NCBI RefSeq assembly: GCF_024181405.1
Contig: NZ_CP051302.1
Coordinates: forward strand, 682,001-746,000
From: Treponema denticola
GTDB lineage: Bacteria; Spirochaetota; Spirochaetia; Treponematales; Treponemataceae
DNA: 64,000 nt
Reading direction: 5' to 3'
Below are positions 7,567-16,615 of the stretch, one piece after another. The notes beneath the pieces are model-generated. The model was not told where the DNA came from and did no database searches. It worked only from the letters and a program-made list of their open reading frames with translations. Positions within the stretch are counted from its first letter, which is position 1. Every line of letters begins with the position of its first letter. The position numbers were made by a program, and so were the translations under genes.

Positions 7567-9252
7567 CTATCGGACATATTTTAACAGAAGCTCTTCAGCA
7601 TGTCTGAGAGAAGCCTCACTTAATTCGTCTCCGGCCAGCATTCTTGCTATTTCTTCAAGCCTCGCCTTGCCTGAAACAGCTGCTGCCGAGGTTTTGGTAG
7701 TTTGCCCTATCGTATTTTTTTCTATCTTAATATGATTATCGGCATGAGATGCGATTACCGCAAGGTGGGTAATACAAAGAATTTGCTTTTTTTTCGACAG
7801 CTTTTTCATATGTGAAGCTACATTTACAGCAACTTCTCCGCCGATGCCGGTATCGATTTCATCAAATATTAAGGTGTCCGCTTCATCTCCTTCCGCAAGT
7901 ACCGTTTTTAAGGCAAGCATAACGCGAGAAAGCTCTCCCCCCGATGCAATCTTTGCAAGAGGCCTTAAAGGTTCACCGGCATTGGGGCTTATCATAAATT
8001 CGATATCGTCAAAACCGTAAGGATTTGCCGAAAGCCTGTTTCCCTCAGGGAGTCTAGTGTCCACCCGCACTTGGAATTTTGTTTTGGGCATTCCTAAATT
8101 GGAAAGAACTTCTTCAACATCCTTTTGGAGTTTTGAAGATGCCTCTTTGCGTTTTTCGGATAGGATTCTTCCCAGTTTTAAGAGCTTTGACTGCAAAATT
8201 CCTATTTTCTGTTCAAGCTCCGATTTTCCGGCTTCCCGTTTGGAAAGACTTTCAAGCTGCTCTTCAGCATTTTGAGCATAGTTTAAGACATCGTGTATCG
8301 TTGCCCCGTATTTTTTTGTCAACTTATATATTAAAGAAAGCCTTTCTTGTACTTGTTCCACCCTTTCAGGATTAAAGATCAGCTTTGAAAGATAGGAATC
8401 TATAGAAGAACTTATATCGTCCAATTCGTAGTAGCCGGTTTCAAGCCTTTTTGAAAGGTCTTCAAGTCCTTCATCACAATTTTTGGCAGTTTCAAGGTTA
8501 TGCATTGCTTTTTTTGTAAGACTGATTATTCCCGATTCATCGGAAAAAAGCTGAGATGCCGTGTTTAAGGCTTCGAAAAGTTTTTCAAATTGGTTTAATC
8601 TTTTTTCTTCAGCTTCCAGTTCTTCTTTTTCGTCTTCTTTTAATTTTGCTTTTGTTATTTCATCGATGGCAAACTGCAAAAGCTCTTGTTTTTCGGCAAG
8701 TTCTTTTTCGGAAAGGTTTAAGTTTTCAAGCTCTGTTCTTTTTTCGGCAAGTTCGGCATAAAGAGAGGTAAACATTTTCACTTCGTTGTTTATGCCTGCA
8801 AAGCTGTCCAAAAAACGGCGGTGTTCTGCAATTCTAAAAAGAGACTGATGATCGTGTTGGCCGTGGATATCCACCAAAAGAGAGGTGAAGTCTTCAAGTT
8901 CGTTCCTTGTTACCGGTGTGCTTTGTATCCAAGCATTGGATCGGCCGTTTTGTTTTAAATTGCGGCGGATAAGAATACGGCTGTTTTCGGGCTCAATTCC
9001 GTGCTCTGCAAGCCATTTTAAGGCCTCGCTGTGTTCATTCCCGATAAAAAAACTTCCCGATACGGCTGCCTCATCGGTACCTGAACGGATTAAATCTGTT
9101 GTGGTTTTTCCTCCGAGGAGGAACGTTAAGGAGCCGATTAATATCGACTTACCGGCTCCCGTTTCACCGCTTAAAACATTTAAGCCGTTTTCGAATTCTA
9201 CAAAGAGACTGTCTATTAGAGCTATGTTTTTTACCGATATATTTTCAAGCAT
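7567..9252 (-). CDS. recN: DNA repair protein RecN
   Basis: 561 aa, the usual RecN length. It is an SMC-like ATPase with Walker A SGETGAGKS near residue 30, long coiled coils in the middle, an ABC signature ASGGELSRVMLALK and Walker B LIFDEIDTGIGG near the C terminus. RecN acts early in double-strand break repair, tethering DNA ends for RecA-dependent recombination. It has an AAGGAAAG ribosome site just before the ATG and heads the five-gene run down to 4102. No LexA box was recognised upstream. Confidence 0.96.
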   Translation of the reverse strand: MLENISVKNIALIDSLFVEFENGLNVLSGETGAGKSILIGSLTFLLGGKTTTDLIRSGTDEAAVSGSFFIGNEHSEALKWLAEHGIEPENSRILIRRNLKQNGRSNAWIQSTPVTRNELEDFTSLLVDIHGQHDHQSLFRIAEHRRFLDSFAGINNEVKMFTSLYAELAEKRTELENLNLSEKELAEKQELLQFAIDEITKAKLKEDEKEELEAEEKRLNQFEKLFEALNTASQLFSDESGIISLTKKAMHNLETAKNCDEGLEDLSKRLETGYYELDDISSSIDSYLSKLIFNPERVEQVQERLSLIYKLTKKYGATIHDVLNYAQNAEEQLESLSKREAGKSELEQKIGILQSKLLKLGRILSEKRKEASSKLQKDVEEVLSNLGMPKTKFQVRVDTRLPEGNRLSANPYGFDDIEFMISPNAGEPLRPLAKIASGGELSRVMLALKTVLAEGDEADTLIFDEIDTGIGGEVAVNVASHMKKLSKKKQILCITHLAVIASHADNHIKIEKNTIGQTTKTSAAAVSGKARLEEIARMLAGDELSEASLRHAEELLLKYVR

Positions 9253-9348
9253 TTACTTTCCTTAAATTTCAACATTTTCAAGTATAGACCAAAATGCAGC
9301 AAATTTCAAGTAGGCGTAATTAAAGTACAGATGTCAAAGTGAGAATGC

Positions 9349-9780
9349 TTAAAATTGGGCGTCGGGATGTTCTTTATGGATGTATTCCGCCCAGTCGTGA
9401 TCGGCTCCGGCTATATGTTCAACAAGCCACCTGCCCAAAAAATCGTAAAATTGAAGTCCCGTTTCGATATTTCCGGAGGCTAAAGGCACAATCGCTTCTC
9501 TTATTTTTTTTATAAAAGATTTATGTATTTCTGCATGTTCTTTTAAATCGGGATAACCATACTCTTTCATTACTTTTTCTTCTTCTTCAAAGTGATAATA
9601 TGTATAGTCGGATAAATTTTTCAGTATTTTACCGATTTTTAGTTTGTATTCTTCTTGAGGCAAGTCGAACAAATCTTTAAATTGCCCCATGATGGTTAAA
9701 AGTTTTTTATGATGTAAATCTATTGTATTATACCCTACGCTTAATGAGTCTTCCCACTCAAAACCTTTAATTTCACTCAT
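9349..9780 (-). CDS. Bacteriohemerythrin
   Basis: 143 aa single-domain hemerythrin. The di-iron ligands follow the family pattern: H in DLHHKK, H and E in YYHFEEEEK, H in HAEIHKS, and H and D in LVEHIAGADHDW. Such proteins bind O2 reversibly and serve as oxygen store, sensor or scavenger; in an anaerobe oxygen handling is likely. No signal peptide or fusion partner is present. No Shine-Dalgarno site precedes the ATG, and a strong promoter ends six bases before it, so the mRNA may be leaderless. Confidence 0.92.
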   Translation of the reverse strand: MSEIKGFEWEDSLSVGYNTIDLHHKKLLTIMGQFKDLFDLPQEEYKLKIGKILKNLSDYTYYHFEEEEKVMKEYGYPDLKEHAEIHKSFIKKIREAIVPLASGNIETGLQFYDFLGRWLVEHIAGADHDWAEYIHKEHPDAQF

Positions 9781-9786
9781 AAGACT

Positions 9787-9814
9787 ATTTTAACTTATTA
9801 TCAAAAAAAGTCAA
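9787..9814 (-). promoter_or_regulatory. Promoter of the hemerythrin gene (leaderless layout)
   Basis: Minus strand TTGACT (9809-9814), 16-base spacer, TAAAAT (9787-9792), then only six bases to the ATG at 9780. Transcription would start at or within a base or two of the start codon. Confidence 0.65.
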
Positions 9815-9923
9815 GGGAAGGAGCGGGGTTAGATATCCTATTGCAGTTTGACATTTGATCTTAGATGTTCGACATTTCTAAAATTTCTTTTTTAAATTTT
9901 ACTATTTATTCAATTTAGAACCC

Positions 9924-9929
9924 TATAAT
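9924..9929 (+). promoter_or_regulatory. Candidate -10 element of the Rpn-family gene
   Basis: A perfect TATAAT lies 44 bases before the ATG at 9974. The hexamer 17 bases upstream (9901-9906) is a poor -35 match. The gene itself has AGGAGG before its ATG. Confidence 0.4.
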
Positions 9930-9973
9930 TATATGAAGGCAGGAAAAGAGATAATGGCTGACAAGGAGGCGGT

Positions 9974-10861
9974 ATGACACAACTATTTAAAATAACACTC
10001 CGCAACGACTATGCTTTTAAAAGAGTCTTTGGAGTTGAAGAAAACAAAGATGTTCTTCAGGATTTGCTGGAATGTATTTTAGACATTCCGCCTGAAAGAA
10101 TCGCAGGCTTGGAGCTTCTGGATAAGGAGTTTCATAAAGATTCGATAAGCGATAAAACCGGAGTTTTAGACGTAAAATTACTCCTAAAGAACAACACAAT
10201 TATCGACATCGAAATTCAAAACAGGTGGAACAGCGAGTTTGTTCAGCGTACCATCTTTTACTGGGCTAAAATGTACACTGAAAACTTAAAAGCAGGCGAA
10301 GTGTATACAAAACTGCCTAAATGTATTACAATAAACATAGTGGGTGAAGGCTTTGATTTAAACAATCTTTTACATAGCGAGTATAATGTGGTAGAAAAGC
10401 ACCTAAACGAAAGGCTTTCCGATGAGCTTGAAATCCACTTTTTAAACTTAGCCAAAGTTAAAGACGATGAAAACATTGAGCAGGATGAGAAGAAAAAGAA
10501 ACTTTACAACTGGCTGAGATTTATCGAAACCAATGATAGGGAGGTACGTAATATGCTGGCACAAGAATCACCTATAATGGCAAAAGCCAATGCAACAATA
10601 AACATAATGGAAATGAGCCCAAAAGAGAAGTGGCTCTATGAAAACCGTATGAAATATGAACATGACAAGGCTTCTTGGAAACATGTTGGTTATCAAGAAG
10701 GAGTTTTGCAGGGAGAAATAAAGGGCAGACAAGAAGGCTTCTTCGATGGTGCCTACCAAAAAGCTCTTGAAACAGCGGTTGCATTTAAGAGAATGGGTAT
10801 TGATATCGAAAAAATAGCTGAAGGAACGGGGCTTAGTAAAGAAGAGGTGGAAAAACTATAA
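9974..10861 (+). CDS. Rpn-family recombination-promoting nuclease / PD-(D/E)XK transposase-like protein
   Basis: 295 aa. The N-terminal RNDYAFKRVFG, then GVLDVKLLLKNN and IDIEIQ fit the Rpn / PD-(D/E)XK nuclease family transposase group (the Asp and the E-x-Q of the nuclease core). A C-terminal Gly/Gln-rich repeat region (EGVLQGEIKGRQEGFFDGAY) is typical of these proteins and is followed by a short helix ending KEEVEKL. Family members promote recA-independent recombination and are common, often multicopy, accessory genes. AGGAGG lies just before the ATG. It stands alone in an accessory patch between hemerythrin and an ASCH-domain gene, with no terminal inverted repeats seen. Confidence 0.85.
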   Translation: MTQLFKITLRNDYAFKRVFGVEENKDVLQDLLECILDIPPERIAGLELLDKEFHKDSISDKTGVLDVKLLLKNNTIIDIEIQNRWNSEFVQRTIFYWAKMYTENLKAGEVYTKLPKCITINIVGEGFDLNNLLHSEYNVVEKHLNERLSDELEIHFLNLAKVKDDENIEQDEKKKKLYNWLRFIETNDREVRNMLAQESPIMAKANATINIMEMSPKEKWLYENRMKYEHDKASWKHVGYQEGVLQGEIKGRQEGFFDGAYQKALETAVAFKRMGIDIEKIAEGTGLSKEEVEKL

Positions 10862-10864
10862 ATT

Positions 10865-10886
10865 CAGCCAACCGAGCCTGTGGCTG
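10865..10886 (+). terminator. Weak hairpin after the Rpn-family gene
   Basis: CAGCCA (10865-10870) and TGGCTG (10881-10886) can pair across a 10-base loop four bases after the stop. A loose T-rich stretch follows, so it may be a weak terminator. Confidence 0.3.
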
Positions 10887-10889
10887 CTT

Positions 10890-11025
10890 GTTAAAGACTT
10901 TTTAATCAAAATCATCTTATCTTGCATTGTTTTAGTTGCATTTTCGCTTAAGTGGACAACAACCTCATAGGAGGTCTTTCCTCTTGGTGATCCTATTTAA
11001 TTGTTTTACTTCGACAAATCGGGAT
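10890..11025 (-). pseudogene. Possible remnant of a small TnpW-like mobile-element protein
   Basis: On the minus strand an open stretch from about 10992 to 10893 reads GSPRGKTSYEVVVHLSEN followed by ATKTMQDKMILI. This resembles, from memory, the small TnpW-type proteins of clostridial transposons (a 'TTYxVxVHFSE....TMEDKI' pattern). A better N-terminal match (KQLNRI) continues in another frame around 10990-11025, so the gene would be frameshifted. There is no good start codon or ribosome site. The call is tentative. Confidence 0.3.
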
Positions 11026-11029
11026 TTAT

Positions 11030-11479
11030 CTAATAGACTTTTTCAAACACTTCGCATAACATAGGAGCTTGTTCATAAAAATTTTTGCCAACCGATTTAT
11101 ATTCTTCACAAAAAAAGCTGTCATGAACCTCTCTCCAATATTGATAGCTCCTATCCCCTTCGCCTTCATGCCATGCATGTTCCGGTGTAATTAAGTTATA
11201 AGGCATGATATACACTACCTTTGTTTGCGTAATACATACCGGCTCTTCTGAACCATTGAGAATAATATTATACTCTCCCACCTGCGGTATATCCTCTCCA
11301 ATTTCATATAGTTCAAATGCTGAGGTCGTAGCTGTCTTGATGTTACAATTCACTAATTTTGCCAATTCATCAGCCATCTCTTTTGTATTGCCGAAACTCC
11401 AAGCTTCATATTTTGTATCTTTCGGCAATTTCTTTTCATTACAAAATTTAATCCAAAACTCTTTTATTTTATCACTCAT
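11030..11479 (-). CDS. ASCH-domain protein
   Basis: 149 aa covering one ASCH domain (a PUA-like beta-barrel linked to RNA binding). Supporting pieces are YEAWSFGN near the N terminus, TATTSAFELYEIGEDIPQVG, the strand VCITQTKVVYIMPYN, and the end WHEGEGDRSYQYWREVHDSF, typical of the group. A GAGGAG site lies upstream of the ATG. It is monocistronic, placed beside the Rpn gene and a possible mobile remnant, so it looks like an accessory gene. The exact function of stand-alone ASCH proteins is not established. Confidence 0.82.
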   Translation of the reverse strand: MSDKIKEFWIKFCNEKKLPKDTKYEAWSFGNTKEMADELAKLVNCNIKTATTSAFELYEIGEDIPQVGEYNIILNGSEEPVCITQTKVVYIMPYNLITPEHAWHEGEGDRSYQYWREVHDSFFCEEYKSVGKNFYEQAPMLCEVFEKVY

Positions 11480-11587
11480 TCAAATAATCTCCTCAACTTC
11501 AAATTTGTAAATTTTTCTCTAATCCATTATATCATTTTTCCCACATTCTGTCATTTCATCAAGTTTCGGTACCTTTTTTTCTCGATC

Positions 11588-11616
11588 TTGAAAAAAAACG
11601 ATTAATATGCTAAAAT
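11588..11616 (+). promoter_or_regulatory. Promoter of the 489-aa unknown gene (leaderless layout)
   Basis: TTGAAA (11588-11593), 17-base spacer, TAAAAT (11611-11616), then eight bases to the ATG at 11625. No Shine-Dalgarno site can fit on the expected transcript. Confidence 0.6.
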
Positions 11617-11624
11617 ACCGCACA

Positions 11625-13094
11625 ATGTTTGACCGATTAGAACCATTATTGCCTAAAATTAACTTATTTTTAAAAAATGTTGGGGAAGCCTTTACTCTTG
11701 AAGATCTTAAAAATTTTATCGGTCTAAAAAATTTTGATGATTCTACTTTGGGTATTTTTTTAATTTCCTTGTCGCTCGCGTATTTTTTTCCTGATCCCGA
11801 TTCGGATGACGGGGTATGGATTAGCAAGCACGGATTTTTTACCGGCAAAAAATTTTGTGTACAAATTTCGGATACGGAAAATGAAATGAAAATTTTTATC
11901 CCCGGCTCGCGGTTTTTACCCTTTTTGCCGGCAGATAAATATGCTCATGAGGCAAAACTTTTTTATGAGGGAAAAGAAATCCCTAAACGCAGGGTATATT
12001 TGAGCTTTGATAGAATTTTTTCCTTTTATTTTTTATATACCGAAAGCGATCTTTCCAATATTTTATGCGAAGACTATGAAGAAAATGTAGAGACCTTTTC
12101 CCGTTTACATGATAGTTTTAATCCCGAAGCGCGTTTTGCCGTAACTGCTTGGGATTTTTCGGCCGTTTTTGATGAATGTAATTTCGATTATCCTATGCGT
12201 TTTTTTGTGCATATCAAGGATTGGGCAAATGCGGAATTTGAAATCTTAAAAGAAAGCCATGAGCTTTTAGAAGATGATATTTCGAATTGGTTTAGTCTCT
12301 TTGAAACGGCCGTCCGCTCTTCCTTAAAGATATTACCTATGGACTCGACAACTCAAGAGATTCTTTCCTTTGCTTTCTTTTTGGCTGAAGATGCTCTTTT
12401 TAATGAAAATGCAGCGCCGATGGAATTGTTTTTTGAACGTAAGGATGTATTCGGTGTTATGCCTTACGGCATCGAGGAAAAATTTGGGGTTTTAGATGAA
12501 CCGATAGCCTGTCCCGACAGCTGGTTTTATTATCCTTATAACGAAAGTAAAGAGGACAATTTTTTTAATTCTATAAACAGGCCTGTTACGGAGGCCGTTA
12601 TAGATTGCTTTGTTTTGGATTTTTTATCTTCACATTATGTGGCCCGCTTTGATGATGAGGTAAAAGGACTTTTTATAAAAGAATCTTTAGACTTCTTTAT
12701 TCCGGAGTTTATAAATAACTATAAAACCGTATCTTCAAAGTGTAAAACTTATTTGGAGATGCATTACGATTATTGGGTTAACCTATATAATCCATTTAAG
12801 GACGATGGTTCAAAAGATTTACGCGCAGACTTGGTAGACTTTTATAAAAATCTTGTTTTATTTTTTAATGAGCTTGATGAGCGTAAATTAAAAACATCGG
12901 ATTTTGATGGTCAATCAGCCTTAATGATTTATCAAATTTTTGACAAGATTTTTCAGTGGAGCGAATTCATTTCTTCTATGTCTCCGGAAGATTCTAATTT
13001 TATTGAAGTAATGTCTATGTCTCTTGAAAATCTGTCTTATGTATATACTGATGTGAAGGTCGAAATCAGAAATAAAATATCGGCTCTCACCTAA
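11625..13094 (+). CDS. Hypothetical protein, 489 aa
   Basis: 489 aa from the ATG at 11625. An in-frame ATG at 11607 lies within the promoter and is unlikely to be used. I do not recognise the family. The protein is acidic and rich in Phe and Asp/Glu, with no signal peptide, no clear membrane segment and no known motif. Residues 30-75 and the stretch up to KRRVYLSFDRIF look like a folded beta-rich domain, while the C-terminal 150 residues are helical. It lies 21 bases ahead of transketolase on the same strand and may be co-transcribed with it. Confidence 0.78.
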   Translation: MFDRLEPLLPKINLFLKNVGEAFTLEDLKNFIGLKNFDDSTLGIFLISLSLAYFFPDPDSDDGVWISKHGFFTGKKFCVQISDTENEMKIFIPGSRFLPFLPADKYAHEAKLFYEGKEIPKRRVYLSFDRIFSFYFLYTESDLSNILCEDYEENVETFSRLHDSFNPEARFAVTAWDFSAVFDECNFDYPMRFFVHIKDWANAEFEILKESHELLEDDISNWFSLFETAVRSSLKILPMDSTTQEILSFAFFLAEDALFNENAAPMELFFERKDVFGVMPYGIEEKFGVLDEPIACPDSWFYYPYNESKEDNFFNSINRPVTEAVIDCFVLDFLSSHYVARFDDEVKGLFIKESLDFFIPEFINNYKTVSSKCKTYLEMHYDYWVNLYNPFKDDGSKDLRADLVDFYKNLVLFFNELDERKLKTSDFDGQSALMIYQIFDKIFQWSEFISSMSPEDSNFIEVMSMSLENLSYVYTDVKVEIRNKISALT

Positions 13095-13115
13095 AAATAA
13101 TCTTGGAGGTTTTTT

Positions 13116-15143
13116 ATGAAAAACGAACTGGAAGCTATTGCTCTTTCAATCAGAAGTCTTTCGATGGACGCAATCGAAAAAGCCAACTCAGGGCATCCCG
13201 GGCTCCCTTTGGGAGCTGCCGAATTGGGTGCTGCCCTGTATGCTAAAATCTTAAAACACAATCCTAAAAATCCGGATTGGAAAGACAGGGACCGCTTTGT
13301 GCTTTCTGCAGGCCACGGTTCGATGCTTTTGTATTCAGCCTTACATATTTCAGGCTACGATGTTTCCATCGAAGATATAAAAAGTTTTAGGCAGCTTGGC
13401 TCCAAATGTCCGGGGCATCCCGAATACGGCGACACTCCCGGTGTTGAAACCACCACAGGGCCCTTGGGTCAAGGAATTTCTACAGCCGTAGGTATGGCTA
13501 TTGCCGAAAAAATGCTTGCCGCCCGCTTTAACACAGCCGAGCATAAAATAGTAGACCATTATACTTATGCCCTTGTAGGGGAGGGCTGTTTGATGGAGGG
13601 CGTTTCCTCCGAAAGCTCCAGTTTGGCAGGCCACTTAAAATTAGGAAAGCTCATCGTTTATTATGATGAAAATAAGATTACAATTGACGGTTCGACCGAC
13701 TTAACATTTACCGAAAACATCGAAGAAAGGTACAAGGCCTACGGCTGGCAGGTATTGCGCGGCTCTATGTACTCCTTTGAAGATATTGAACGCCTGACTC
13801 TTGAAGCCAAAAAAGATGAAAGGCCGACCCTTATAATATTAAAGTCCGTTATAGGGCAGGGGGCTCCGACGGTTGCAGGCAAAAACAAGGCACACGGCGC
13901 TCCCTTAGGAAAAGACGGCATTGCCGAAGCCAAGAAAAATCTTTTACTCGAAGGAAAAGGCGATTTTTATGTTGCAGAAGAGGCTTATGCTTTCTTTAAA
14001 AAGAGAAATGAAGAGCTTGCTTTTGCCGAAGCCGAATGGAATAAAACCTTTGAAGTCTGGTCAAAGGCCAATCCCGAAAAAAGAAAAGAATGGGATTTTT
14101 CCTTTGCCCAAGGCGGAGCTGATGAAGCCCTTGTAAAATCGGTAAAGCTCCCCGAATTCAAAAAAGATGAAAGCATTGCAACCCGTGCCGCTTCAAAAAA
14201 AGCCTTAAACGAGTTTGCAAAAGTTCTTCCCAACCTTGTAGGCGGTTCTGCCGACTTGGAAGGCCCCAATGCCGTAGGCTTGGACGGAATTTCAGCCTTT
14301 TCTCATCAAAATCCTTCGGGAAGATATATTTATTTCGGTATCAGGGAATTTGCAATGGGGACAATCACAAACGGCATTCAGCTTCACGGAGGTTTTAGGG
14401 CATTTTGTGCGACCTTCTTGGTCTTTGCCGATTATTTACGCCCGGCACTCCGCCTTGCTGCCCTGATGAAGCTTCCTTCAATCTATGTATTTACCCATGA
14501 TTCAATCTTTGTAGGGGAGGACGGCCCAACCCATCAGCCCATAGAACTTTTAGCCTCATTGCGGGCTATTCCGAATGTGCTTGTTTTACGCCCTGCCGAT
14601 GCGGAGGAAACAGGGGAAGCATGGAAGCAGGCTCTCTTACACAAGGACGGCCCCGTATGCTTAATCTTGAGCCGCCAAAATTTACCTGTCTTGGAAAAGA
14701 GCGATCTTTTTTGGAGGGAATCGATTAAAAACGGTGCATACATTGTAAAGGATGTAGAGGCTTCGGCCTGCGGCTGTACGGTAGGCAAGCCTGAGAGAAT
14801 TCCTGATGTAACTGTCTTGGCTACGGGTTCCGAGGTAAGTATGGCAGTAAAGGCTGCAAGTCTTGTAAAGGATAAAAAGGTCAGAGTTGTTTCCGTTATG
14901 TCGAAAGAAAGGTTTGAAAACTCGCCTAAGGATTTTAAACATGGAGTTTTAGGCGGATGTAAAAAGCATATCCGTGTTATTACCGCAGAGGCCGGAGTCG
15001 CCCAAGGCTGGGAAGGCTGGACAGGCTGCAAGTGTGATAATTTTTCGATTGAGCGCTTCGGCACCTCAGCCCCCGGAGCCAAGGTCGCAGAACACCTAGG
15101 CTTTACGTCAGAAAACTTGGCAAAGCTGATAGAGAAAAATTAA
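13116..15143 (+). CDS. tkt: Transketolase
   Basis: 675 aa, full length. The thiamine-diphosphate domain has AIEKANSGHPGLPLGAAEL, the GHGSMLLYSAL segment and VGEGCLMEGVS, with DENKITIDG. The pyrimidine domain has GIREFAMG and THDSIFVGEDGPTHQPIE. It transfers two-carbon ketol units in the non-oxidative pentose phosphate pathway, in the cytoplasm. GGAGG lies eight bases before the ATG. A cysteine-containing insert (EASACGCTVGKPE, near residue 545) breaks the C-terminal domain and is not common in the family. Confidence 0.97.
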   Translation: MKNELEAIALSIRSLSMDAIEKANSGHPGLPLGAAELGAALYAKILKHNPKNPDWKDRDRFVLSAGHGSMLLYSALHISGYDVSIEDIKSFRQLGSKCPGHPEYGDTPGVETTTGPLGQGISTAVGMAIAEKMLAARFNTAEHKIVDHYTYALVGEGCLMEGVSSESSSLAGHLKLGKLIVYYDENKITIDGSTDLTFTENIEERYKAYGWQVLRGSMYSFEDIERLTLEAKKDERPTLIILKSVIGQGAPTVAGKNKAHGAPLGKDGIAEAKKNLLLEGKGDFYVAEEAYAFFKKRNEELAFAEAEWNKTFEVWSKANPEKRKEWDFSFAQGGADEALVKSVKLPEFKKDESIATRAASKKALNEFAKVLPNLVGGSADLEGPNAVGLDGISAFSHQNPSGRYIYFGIREFAMGTITNGIQLHGGFRAFCATFLVFADYLRPALRLAALMKLPSIYVFTHDSIFVGEDGPTHQPIELLASLRAIPNVLVLRPADAEETGEAWKQALLHKDGPVCLILSRQNLPVLEKSDLFWRESIKNGAYIVKDVEASACGCTVGKPERIPDVTVLATGSEVSMAVKAASLVKDKKVRVVSVMSKERFENSPKDFKHGVLGGCKKHIRVITAEAGVAQGWEGWTGCKCDNFSIERFGTSAPGAKVAEHLGFTSENLAKLIEKN

Positions 15144-15187
15144 TAATTTTATTTGAACTTTAAGCCCAATTTGGAGGTATTATAAAG

Positions 15188-16615
15188 ATGAAGCAAAAGA
15201 TGAGTAAGTTTTTAGCGGACAGTAAACCTGTCTTAAAAAAACTGATAGAAGAGCTTTCTAAAGAATTTGAGTATGTTTCGATTTTGGGGACTGACTCAAA
15301 GGGAAAATCTTATTCGGTACGCAAAACGGCTGTTTCGGTTGGAGATTCTTTTTCGACTGAAAGGGGTTTTGTCTTGCGGGTTTATAACGGTCTGGGATAT
15401 TCGGAGTATTCTTTTGATGTAATTGATGCTGAAAATATCAAAAAAGAAATCAGGCGTATTGCAAAAACCGATATTGAGTTTTTAAAATCGAAAAACCTTG
15501 AAAGAATTAAGTATCCCGTAATCGAGGAAGAGGCTTTAGCAAAAAGCTTTTATTCCGAAGTAAAAGAAAGCTTTGATTCGATGAATGACGAGCAAAAAAT
15601 AAAAAGGCTTGAATCCGTAATGAAAAAGGGATTTGACTATTGCCCCGAAATGATAGATTTTCAGGTCAGGTATGAAGAGGTTTCCGTTTGCAAAATTTTC
15701 CTTTCGCAAAAAAAAGATTTGGAACAGGCCTATGCTTATGCAATTTCTTATCTTATTCCTTATTTAAAAAAGGGCGAGGCTGTAAAGTACAGCTACCAAG
15801 CTTTTTCGGGAAACTGCGGTATGGAAATTTTACACGAGGTTGAAGGCAATATCAAAAAAAGCATTGATGCAACAAAGGAGCTTTTGGATGCCGAAAGGAT
15901 TAAGCCGGGAGTTTACGATATTATCTGTAAGCAAAATGTTACGGGCCTTATAGCTCATGAAGCTTTCGGCCATGGGGTCGAGATGGATATGTTCGTTAAA
16001 AACCGTGCAAAGGCTAAGGAGTTTATCGGCAAGAAGGTTGCTTCCGAAATTACCGATATGCACGACGGAGCTGCCGCTGCGGAGCAGGTTTCTTCATATC
16101 TTTTTGATGATGAAGGAGTCTTGGCCCAAGATACGCAGATTATCGAAAAAGGAATTTTAAAGCGGGGAATCTGCGACACCCTTTCGGCCTTGAGCTTAGG
16201 TATAAAACCCACAGGCAACGGAAAAAGGGAATCCTTTGAGCGCAAGGCCTACACCCGAATGACCAACACCTTTTTCAGTACAAAAAATTCTTCCCTCGAT
16301 GAGATGATAAAATCGGTCGATTCGGGCTATTTTTTGGACGGCTATTTTAGCGGAATGGAAGACCCTAAAAACTGGGGTATTCAATGTGCGGTCGAAAAGG
16401 GATACGAAATAAAGGACGGAAAACTTACAGGTAAAATAGTCGGCCCGATTTTTTTGACCGGCTATGTTCCCGAACTTCTTTCCTCGATTTCTATGATTTC
16501 AGGCGATGAAGACTTTGAGCTCGGCGGTTCAGGTTTTTGCGGAAAGGGTTATAAAGAATATGTAAGAACCTCTGCAGGAGGCGGATATATTAAAGCACGC
16601 GGGAGACTTGGATAA
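15188..16615 (+). CDS. Second TldD-type zinc metalloprotease subunit
   Basis: 475 aa. The zinc motif HEAFGH is at residues 257-262, followed by GVEMD; the C-terminal glycine-rich end GGSGFCGKGYKEYVRTSAGGG keeps the family Cys. It is clearly in the TldD/PmbA family but diverged from the TldD at 866-2248 (for example HEAFGHGVEMD against HEAIGHTTESD). A GGAGG sits ten bases upstream of the ATG. Its stop overlaps the ATG of the next gene by one base, the same arrangement as in the first pair. The substrate is unknown. Confidence 0.88.
   Translation: MKQKMSKFLADSKPVLKKLIEELSKEFEYVSILGTDSKGKSYSVRKTAVSVGDSFSTERGFVLRVYNGLGYSEYSFDVIDAENIKKEIRRIAKTDIEFLKSKNLERIKYPVIEEEALAKSFYSEVKESFDSMNDEQKIKRLESVMKKGFDYCPEMIDFQVRYEEVSVCKIFLSQKKDLEQAYAYAISYLIPYLKKGEAVKYSYQAFSGNCGMEILHEVEGNIKKSIDATKELLDAERIKPGVYDIICKQNVTGLIAHEAFGHGVEMDMFVKNRAKAKEFIGKKVASEITDMHDGAAAAEQVSSYLFDDEGVLAQDTQIIEKGILKRGICDTLSALSLGIKPTGNGKRESFERKAYTRMTNTFFSTKNSSLDEMIKSVDSGYFLDGYFSGMEDPKNWGIQCAVEKGYEIKDGKLTGKIVGPIFLTGYVPELLSSISMISGDEDFELGGSGFCGKGYKEYVRTSAGGGYIKARGRLG

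Noticed and set aside
9933..9977. A 14-codon ORF (MKAGKEIMADKEAV) overlapping the ATG of the Rpn gene
   Set aside because: It starts only three bases after the TATAAT at 9924-9929, so its ATG would lie upstream of, or right at, the transcription start. It has no ribosome site. Probably not translated.
10889..10992. A complete small gene on the minus strand
   Set aside because: No start codon with ribosome site; the best match needs a frame change. Listed as a possible remnant only.
11519..11848. 109-aa open frame on the minus strand
   Set aside because: It lies antisense to the start of the 489-aa gene and its promoter, and has no ribosome site or recognisable product.
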